6,307 bases of DNA, taken from the NCBI GenBank assembly GCA_902478985.1, contig CABSNH010000093.1:1-6307 (forward strand), in the 5' to 3' direction. Every line of letters starts with the position of its first letter. Position 1 is the first letter of the stretch. Origin of the DNA: an uncultured Collinsella sp. Lineage in GTDB: Bacteria > Actinomycetota > Coriobacteriia > Coriobacteriales > Coriobacteriaceae. Positions 5,859 through 6,307 of this stretch are shown here, piece by piece. The notes under the pieces were generated by a model. It searched no databases and was not told the DNA's origin. It saw only the letters and a list, made by a program, of their open reading frames with translations. The position numbers were made by a program, and so were the translations under genes.

Positions 5859-6307
5859 TTCGGTAATGAATATAGCGAACGCGCGCAAGGCGTTTGGCGG
5901 CAATAAGGTGCTCAAGGATATCTCACTCGAGGTAAAGCGTGGCGAGGTTGTGGCGATTATCGGGCCTTCGGGTGGCGGTAAGTCCACGCTGCTGCGCTGC
6001 GCCACGCTGCTCGAGACGCTCGACGGTGGCTCGCTCTCGTTTGGCGACCTTGCCGTCGCGACGGATGCGGGTTCGGGCGCGGTGTACGCAAAGGGCGATG
6101 TGCCTAAACAGGCGCGCTCGCGGTTTGGTCTGGTGTTTCAGAACTACAATCTGTTCCCGCACTATACGGTGATGAAAAACATCACCGACGCTCCGGTTCG
6201 CGTACTCAAGCGTCCGCGCGAGCAGGCCGAAGCGCGTGCGCGTGAGTTGATCGCGCAGATGGGGCTTACGGGCAACGAGAACAAGGTGCCCTGCGAGCTT
6301 TCGGGCG
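5851..6307 (+). CDS. Amino acid ABC transporter ATP-binding protein (partial, 3' end cut)
   Basis: The frame is open from the ATG at 5851 through the window end, giving 152 residues of a protein usually 240-260 long. It hydrolyses ATP to drive import through the adjacent permease. The Walker A loop GPSGGGKST is at 38-46 with Lys44, and the Q-loop region GLVFQNYNLFPHYTV at 93-107 with Gln97 is typical of polar amino acid importers. The sequence stops within the ABC signature (ELSG at 149-152), so Walker B and the switch His lie outside. The start overlaps the permease end by 8 bases (5851-5858) without a good ribosome site of its own, which implies coupling; a second in-frame ATG at 5866 is a possible alternative. 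Confidence 0.93.
   Translation, partial: MINSVMNIANARKAFGGNKVLKDISLEVKRGEVVAIIGPSGGGKSTLLRCATLLETLDGGSLSFGDLAVATDAGSGAVYAKGDVPKQARSRFGLVFQNYNLFPHYTVMKNITDAPVRVLKRPREQAEARARELIAQMGLTGNENKVPCELSG

Noticed and set aside
5160..6005. Long - strand open frame of 281 codons opposite the permease and ATPase
   Set aside because: Its Arg/His-rich translation is typical of an antisense shadow of GC-rich membrane-protein and ATPase genes.

Overview
The window looks like ordinary chromosome from a high-GC anaerobic actinobacterium, most likely a Collinsella-type member of the Coriobacteriia. That placement is an inference from the GC-rich third codon positions, the twin-arginine-like lipoprotein signal and the gene families; no rRNA or other marker is present to prove it. 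Six protein genes are supported. None belongs to a phage, plasmid, CRISPR or insertion sequence.

Left part (1-2373, + strand): a fold-type I PLP aminotransferase (148-1332), a 165-bp gap, then a PHP-family metallophosphatase of the YcdX type (1498-2319) with all nine metal ligands. The gap holds a 16-bp site that differs from the ParB-binding parS consensus at only two positions, a hairpin overlapping it, and a plausible promoter. A strong hairpin at 2334-2373 serves as a shared terminator for the phosphatase and the convergent methyltransferase.

Middle (2397-3845, - strand): an iron-sulfur RlmD/RlmCD-type 23S rRNA uracil-C5 methyltransferase. Its N-terminus is a Lys/Arg/Ser/Ala-rich tail where relatives usually carry a TRAM domain.

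The 348-bp divergent intergenic region (3846-4193) contains a 147-bp near-perfect palindrome with 39-bp arms (38 of 39 paired). It also holds a promoter for the downstream operon, with three copies of a TAAAGTG box that look like an operator.

Right part (4194-6307, + strand): a polar amino acid ABC importer in the order binding lipoprotein, permease, ATPase; the ATPase is cut by the window end just inside its signature motif. A second imperfect palindrome (107 bp) overlaps the binding-protein stop codon and fills the gap before the permease. It is well placed to stabilise the binding-protein part of the message and make it more abundant than the membrane components. The permease and ATPase overlap by 8 bp and are probably translationally coupled. 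I found no wholly new protein system; the most notable signals are in the non-coding DNA.
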